From contig OU612069.1 of assembly GCA_914767715.1 (NCBI GenBank), positions 806,001 through 870,000 of the forward strand: 64,000 nt of DNA. The letters are read 5' to 3'. Positions within the stretch are counted from its first letter, which is position 1, and the number at the start of each line of letters is the position of its first letter. Made by a program: the position numbers and the translations under genes. Shown piece by piece: positions 58,035 to 64,000 of this stretch. Below the pieces are notes generated by a model that was not told the DNA's origin, made no database searches, and was given only the letters and a program-made list of their open reading frames with translations. The stretch is from Membranipora membranacea (lineage: Eukaryota; Bryozoa; Gymnolaemata; Cheilostomatida; Membraniporidae).

Positions 58035-60744
58035 CTACTCGCCTTCTTTGACAGGATCCATCTGTATAGTGCTGTCATAGTATGTTTGATTATCTTGACC
58101 TTGACCTGTCAGAGGTTCTGTTGTCGGGTGTTCACATTTCTTATATAGAAACACTCTAAGCTTCGTTAGCCCAAACAGACCACAGTGTACGAGTCCGATA
58201 GCGAGCACGGCAGAAACACCATAAATAGGCGGCCATGTTGGATAGTCACTCCAGTCTAACACCTACAGGACACATTATAAGGTATCGTGAGATAAGCAAT
58301 TTGGTTCAAATCGGCTGGTATCTGCCAGCAGTGAAAGATTGCTATTTTCAGAATCACCAATTCCTATTGTACCATATCCCAGTAGAGTTTTGTGTGATTA
58401 TAATATGCTGTAACATCTAGCCAATGTGTTAGCTCGATTGTTTTTGTGGATTTGGTGGATCAACTCTCCCCATACCAACCAATCAGAGCAAACACATTGG
58501 CTACACACATCATACCATCGATATTGTTCTTGAGAGCACTTACATGTGAGCAGTAATTCCAGTGAAGTCAACTTACCCTGTATATGTAAGCACTACCTAG
58601 GGCATTAGTAGCTCCTGAGTAGTCATATATCACTGAGAATAACACATAGACAACACCGAACACCATAGGTACATAGAAGTGTAATACTCTTATAGGCATA
58701 GCTGTAATCCAGATGTCTATGAGGACGAACACTCCATTGACGCCGTGGTTTACAAATGTGTCTGTTTCTGTAGTGTAATCTAAAGGGAAGAAATTTAAGC
58801 TTATTGTTGAATTGTGAAAAGCTTTGATGCGACAGAGATATTTGATCGTCGTTCCCTGACCACATGACAATCACAGGATATACTTTACTCTTAGTGGTTG
58901 TCCTCTCTTTGAACAAGAGATGATAACTTTTGCCTTGTTGGATAGTTCATTCATTCATGGTCTTCGTAAGTTTGAAATTAGCTATGTACTTTTTGACACA
59001 ATCGTAAATTACTTCAATGAAACAACATAGATTGTGTCCTGAGAGAAGTTAATACCAAGGTTGCTCTTACCTGCACTGTACAGTAGAGCCCAGAATAGTA
59101 GAGTGATGAGAATAGCCTCAGAACTCGCCATATCATATAGAACCCAGTTTAGCTTCAAATACCAGGTCACTTCATCAACTAAAACAGAGACATGGAAAGA
59201 GCCTGAGACCTACATAGTGATACAACTTTTTTAGATACTAGCCCTATATGTTACATTTGTACAGTTGTATATTCCATTATCAAGGGGGAGGGAGGGGCGC
59301 CCTGATTACAATGAGAAATTATCTTCCCCCACCATTTGGATCATTCAATAAGACAAATTGACACCCAAACCACTTAATAAAAATGGATATAGTTCCTTCA
59401 CACGATAAAAAAGAAATTAGTTAGCGTGACCCTGACAAGGTTTGTTTGGAAAAATCACATATTGATTTTGCGAACACCCCTCCTCTAATTATTTCTGCCA
59501 ATTACTTAGAAACCGATCTCTTTAAACAGGTGGTCATTCCTTTCCACAGTAATGCCTGTACTCTTTCAATGTCAATCTACCCGATAATTGTCAGCTTTGT
59601 AGAGGGGCGCAACTCGGCAGTGCAGAAAAAACTTTATCTACCTCTTCCCTGACCCATTCTAAGGGATAGCTTCAAACTGTATAACTCTGGCTCAATAGAG
59701 CATGAACTAATTCACAAAGATTGTTGTCTTCTTCAAGGTATTACAACCCGAGGTTTATATCATAGATTAGGGGTGGGCACACATGAGGTAGTCAAACTAA
59801 ACTGACTGTAACAATCAGAGATAGTCATACTTACAGCGTAATCTTGATATCAGACTGATATGGCCCATCTACTTACCTTTTTTGATGTAACAGTATGTTG
59901 CTGTGATTCCTCTCAGTAGTACGCTCACACAGAAAACTAAATATCCCCAGTTAGTGAGATAGATAAACCACTTTACTCTTTGACTCTCATCAGTGTACCT
60001 AGAGAAGCAGATATATACATTATACATTAATGATGTGTACTGCGAAGGACCACATGTGGCATCAATTCGCAGCTCCAGATCATCTGATCTGAAGTTAGGT
60101 GGTTTTGGTGGATAGGTTGTTTGGTTTTCCCTATACCCATACCCTCCGCATACTGCTTCTCTTATGAAGAGGCAGAGGGGTTGTCTTTAACGTGCATGCT
60201 CTAGGCACAACACGGGCCCCACGTTTTTTGTATGGTCCTGATCCCACACACAGATATATTCAATTTCTCAGACAGTTACAAGGTTCAGCAGGCAGAGGCA
60301 ACTCGATAGTACAGCTAGATATAAGGCAGCCAAACGTCGGCCAACAGTCAGTACCAGTACCAAAACTCAGATCACTGAACTCTGCTCACGGTCAACATAC
60401 ACGGTGCTGCAGCCCTATCCACTGTGACAATATAAACAGTTTTGGAAGGAGACATCTAATAAGAACTTCCACTTTGCATAATGATCGTTTCCCCAACCTG
60501 ACCCATCCGTATAACCGGAGAATGCACAGAGAGAGAGTGTGTTATCTTACCATGACTGCTCCTGCGCGCCGCTGATTATAAGAAAGCTGGAGAACATCAG
60601 ACTCCAGGCCCATAACCAGACTATGTAGAACACAGACAGACATTTACTGCCTCTTCTCTGTGGGGAGTACAGCTGCCACGCCTCTACATTAGAGTAGAGG
60701 AAATTCTCCCGGCAGCATTCCTTATTTGTGATGTCACTAGTCAT
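58035..60744 (-). CDS. Rolling-stone-like membrane protein F (type 2)
   Basis: Five exons on the minus strand: 60744-60551, 59998-59877, 59178-59071, 58779-58577 and 58262-58035. Phases are 2, 1, 1, 0, and the product has 284 residues. It starts MTSDITNKECCRENFLYSNV and then EAWQLYSPQRRGSK, nearly identical to gene E through the first hydrophobic segment. Hallmarks are YLTNWGYLVFCVSVLLRGIT, TWYLKLNWVLYDMA, MPIRVLHFYVPMVFG, LDWSDY...CGLFGLTKLRVFLY. As in E, exon 5 carries the stop. Its hydrophilic tail (rich in Thr, Gln and Asp, ending DPVKEGE) does not resemble that of E, so the cytoplasmic tails diverge fastest. All introns are GT-AG. Intron 1 contains a GC-richer 127-codon open frame (60,192-60,575) that I treat as chance. 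Confidence 0.87.
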
Positions 60745-62518
60745 TGTGCTGCATAAGTACTAGCAGTATCCAGTTAGTTGTAGAGTTTAGATTAGTCCTG
60801 AGAAGTATTGAGTCTTTTTGGCAGCTAGTTGTGCTTGTCAGCATTCCATGGAAGGAAACTCCTGTGCAACTTTGATATACAAAATACGAGACAAATCTAT
60901 ATCTGAAGCCAATATAAAATCTACTCTATGTTGAACTCTCCTCCAGAGTGAGAGGTATACTATCTTTAGTAGCTGCATTTGTTCATGCAGCCTACTCTGA
61001 CACTTACTAACCGATACGACCGAATCTGTCTTACATGTGCGTAGGTTATTATGTTATCAGGTTGATTTCCTAACGAATGATACACTTGACAGGCTCCAGC
61101 ATACTATTATTACTACATACACACACTATTACAACGCTTGACCACTGGAACTGCACAAACTACTATAGTGAATGACACCTTAATTAAATCGGTGAGGTAA
61201 GCGTCTCTATACAGGAAACAACAAACTCACTGATAGGCTATTTCTGAATAAAGGCGTCACAGACACGCATCATGGAATCTTATTACTCAACCAGGCAACA
61301 ATTATTGTCATATTCTAAAGAGGCTTTGCATGCGCAGGGATTATTTATATAAATAATTCCCATATTCAATAACAAAGTATTATAACTAGAACTGATAAGA
61401 TCAGAGACCACCGAAAAGGAGCAAAACTATTCGGCTCAGTTGGACAGATCATAGCTTAGTTCACTCATGGTTCACTGGTCAGAGTGAACATATATACGAT
61501 TCATTTGTCTGTATTTGGAGTTGCTCCCCTGTCCATTGGAGGAAAAACAACTCTGAATTTAAGCAAATATATCAATATTGATCTAGAGCATGGGTGGGCA
61601 ACCTTTTTCTAAAAAATTTCCAAAGGTCACCGTTCGGGGTTATTTTGAAAATAAAGCACTTAAAAAAGGAGTTAACACCAATACAGTTAAGATGATTATG
61701 CCTAGAAACGGCTTTGGAAGCTACATGTTTAATGCTGAATGGCCACTATTTTGAAATATATTGTGCCTACATACTTGAATATCAAGATTACAAAATGCGA
61801 GATGGGGATCGAAATTGGTGTAATATATATCTTTTCAGGCATAAGGCCACAATCAGCCCGCAAAATATTGTTTTTTATTAGGCCGCACTGGAAAATAGAC
61901 CAGGTTGCCGACAGGTGATCTAGAGGTATGTAGGACTTTTACTTCCACCCAATAGGAATTAGCGGTGTAAAATTCTAAAATCCGACAATATCTCACAAAC
62001 ACAACTATGTCTGAGAATTAAACCCACAGCTTTTTTTGCAGCCCATTAGGTAATTGTTACTGATGAGACATAATTCATCTCATGTCATATATGCTGCCTG
62101 GTAAAAAAGAACTGTGGCAAGCTTTTAACGAACAGGAATATCTATGATTGGTGTTACACGTCACAAATACAACGACACAACAAATTATACAGGCGATTTG
62201 GTCTAGATAAAAAATGAACATAATAAGGAGATTGCAATTGCCGCTATCTGAACTTATGACAGGCCGTACATGGGCAGCTACTATAAGAGAACTGAATAAT
62301 AGTATAATCTGTGACAAGTTTGCATGAATGAATGAAAATAATTAAGAAATCATAGCAATAGCTGCTGTTATTTAAACTCACATGGGAGAAGTGTAAAGCA
62401 GATTACATGACAATTATTTTATAAGATAACTCCTAGGAGCACAGAGTTTAACAATGGGTATATCCAGGGCCGTATATTCTAAAAAATTTCACTCACTGAC
62501 TTTTTAGAGATGAGCATA

Positions 62519-62602
62519 ATGATCGGGCGCAGCCCGATCCACATGCCGTAGGCGTGGCGGGGAGGGTGTGGGAGGGGCGCTTTAGCGCCCTCTCACCACA
62601 GA
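62519..62602. repeat. GC-rich double-hairpin segment
   Basis: GATCGGGCGCAGCCCGATC is an inverted repeat with a short loop, and GGGGCGCTTTAGCGCCCTC is another. The second motif recurs as GGGGCGCTTTACCGCC near 12,198, inside the dispersed 0.8-kb element, so this may be a fragment of a related element. Confidence 0.5.
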
Positions 62603-62755
62603 AATTTTTGCATATCGGTAGCAAAATAGTGCAAGCAGAGAGGTATTTCGATAGCCCACTGAGCTGTTGGGTACTTGCAGAAAACAACTCAATAGCAGTA
62701 GAAGATTACGGTAAAAATGCTCCTGTTATAAAGCACCCATTTGGAAAAAAAATAT

Positions 62756-62818
62756 GACCATGTTGAGACTCGAACCCACAACATTCTTAATAAACACTGA
62801 GCTATTCAGCCTGCCATG
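62756..62818 (-). repeat. tRNA-like fragment
   Basis: The minus strand reads GGCTGAATAGCTCAGTG (box A) and then GTGGGTTCGAGTCTCAAC (box B), with too short a gap for a tRNA. The D-arm resembles the tRNA-like part of the MITE at 27,018-27,090. Confidence 0.5.
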
Positions 62819-63589
62819 TAAACTGGGCTTTGATATGACCTGATCCTTTAGTGATTAGCCTTTGAACCTTGGAAATTTCTATCAAAGCAGGTGGCTTTGA
62901 ACCATTGATACTACTATTAAAGCAGATTTTAAAAGCTTTGACCAGGCACTAAGGCTTAAATGATTTGCTCAGGATATTAGCCTTTGAGCCATAGAAATTG
63001 CTATTTGAGCAAATTTTAACCATCAACATTTCTATTGAAGCAGATTTTACACATTTTGCCCAGGCACTTAGGCTTTATTAAGTTGCACTGATGATTGAGT
63101 GAGGATTGCACATAGACAAAACACTTTTATGCAACCTCATAGACATAGACAAAACTATGTCTATGGGATTAAATAAAAATGGCTAGAAAAAGCCAAAAAA
63201 CCCGTGCTGGCTGTTGCAAGTTTTCTCTGTCATAGCATCACCTGCTGTTTTTCATACTAGTCCCAAAGAGAAGATCAGGTATGAATCTAGTTATCTTGAC
63301 AATAGTTGAGGATGGATAGGCAAAACTGTAGGTGTTTATTGTGTGCAAAAATAGGGCTCAGCTGACACATAAGTTGTCAGAAGTCCCCTATGAGAGTTGC
63401 TTCATGGGCATTACCTTAATACCACCTCCAAACCTATCGGTTTTTCGGTGGGATTATTTCACAATTACTAGGTAACATTACCTCATGCCAGTTTCTGTTT
63501 ACATCAACTTTATTTTTGCTATTCAAGGCCCTTTCAGGCAAATGAGAATCTGCTTACAGTATTTGGAATAAGATTTATCACATCTATTT

Positions 63590-63660
63590 AGCGCACTCCT
63601 GTACAAGGTAGGAGTGGGCAAGCTAGGGTTTAACCGGAGAGCTCACCTCCTTTAGCAGAA
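63590..63660 (-). repeat. 5'-truncated SINE, family 2
   Basis: It matches the tail of the SINE at 51,246-51,394 (ACAAGGTAGGAGTGGGCAAG and GAGAGCTCACCTCC) but has lost the tRNA-like head. Confidence 0.6.
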
Positions 63661-64000
63661 TTTGTTTGTTTTGTTTGTTTGTTTAATTTATGACTTCTCA
63701 TCCGAGAATGCTTACATAATAAAAGTAGTGTGCTTTCAAAAAGCCCCTCTAAAAATATATGAACAAAAATAAAATAAATCATTTCAAACGGCATAAAACT
63801 CAGGATTGGCGAAAATTCCACATTTTCTCTTCTCAGTTCGACATTTAGGCATACAAATGGTGCCCTCAGAGTTACGGGTTGAGCGTCTGAGTCTGGTTTT
63901 ATTGAGCGGAAGTCGATTGTGTAGGGGATGGTTATCGTCAGATAAAATACGATGTACGTATTTGTGGCATATGTCGTTTAGTAAGTCATTTAGTGGTAGC

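Larger units (their letters stand above)
60745..64000. other. Region without a recognisable gene
   Basis: The 5' flank of gene F, then AT-rich sequence. Near 62,510-62,600 is a GC-rich segment with two hairpins. At 62,759-62,815 is a tRNA-like fragment. From 62,840 to 63,080 short, diverged repeats recur (CAGGCACT.AGGCTT, AAGCAG.TTTTA). A truncated SINE lies at 63,590-63,660. No coding frame is supported. Confidence 0.4.

Noticed and set aside
60192-60575. 127-codon open frame in intron 1 of gene F
   Set aside because: It overlaps exon 1 on the opposite strand, shows no family or splice context, and lies in a GC-richer patch where long chance frames are more likely.
42304-60744. Mirror-image inverted duplication of the C-E pair as D-F
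   Set aside because: A mirror copy would place the type-2 gene next to E. Observed order is type 1 (D) and then type 2 (F), so a simple inverted duplication does not explain it.

Overview
This window is AT-rich nuclear DNA from an animal. Its genes are spliced, with GT-AG introns and a recurring GC-AG intron, and it carries tRNA-derived SINEs, MITE-like elements and decayed LINE reverse transcriptases. It has no operons or bacterial signals. The gene content (PAN plus C-type lectin proteins, an ankyrin/coiled-coil protein, Rolling-stone-like membrane proteins) points to an invertebrate. A sponge or another marine invertebrate is my guess, but the sequence does not settle the taxon.

Region 1 (1-20,800) is a tandem segmental duplication, all genes on the minus strand. 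Unit 1 starts before the window and runs to about 8,770. Unit 2 runs from about 13,330 to 20,800. Each unit carries an orphan, broken tail exon of the ankyrin gene, a decayed exon of unknown origin, one intact secreted PAN + C-type-lectin gene (1,356-3,113 and 15,462-17,212), and a second lectin locus (intact at 7,988-9,579, but missing its 5' half at 20,005-20,528). Unit 1 has a further internal duplication of about 2 kb that left a truncated lectin pseudogene at 4,490-5,019. All four lectin copies that still carry the C-type lectin exons have the same GC-AG intron.

Region 2 (20,800-30,300) holds a tandem array of a 405-bp unit containing a tRNA-derived SINE, and a three-exon ankyrin / coiled-coil / Gln-Pro-rich gene (22,618-25,274, minus). 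It also holds a Tc1/mariner-like MITE with perfect-ended inverted repeats, and the C-terminal piece of a dead LINE.

Region 3 (30,300-60,750) is a cluster of six Rolling-stone-like multi-pass membrane protein genes: A (+), B (-), C (+), E (+), D (-) and F (-). Intron positions and phases are conserved (2, 1, 1, 0, and a fifth of phase 0 in type 1). Type 1 (A, B, C, D) has a separate small last exon. Type 2 (E, F) ends in exon 5 and has distinct loops. Exon 4 is almost identical in DNA between A, C and D while other exons have diverged, which suggests gene conversion. In insects the founding family member is needed for myoblast fusion. What an array of six does here is unknown, and this cluster is the strongest candidate for a little-described system in the window.

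Region 4 (60,750-64,000) has no gene that I can support. It holds SINE fragments, GC-rich hairpins and short diverged repeats.

Exon coordinates were read by hand from splice motifs, reading-frame continuity and paralogue comparison. Transcript data were not available.
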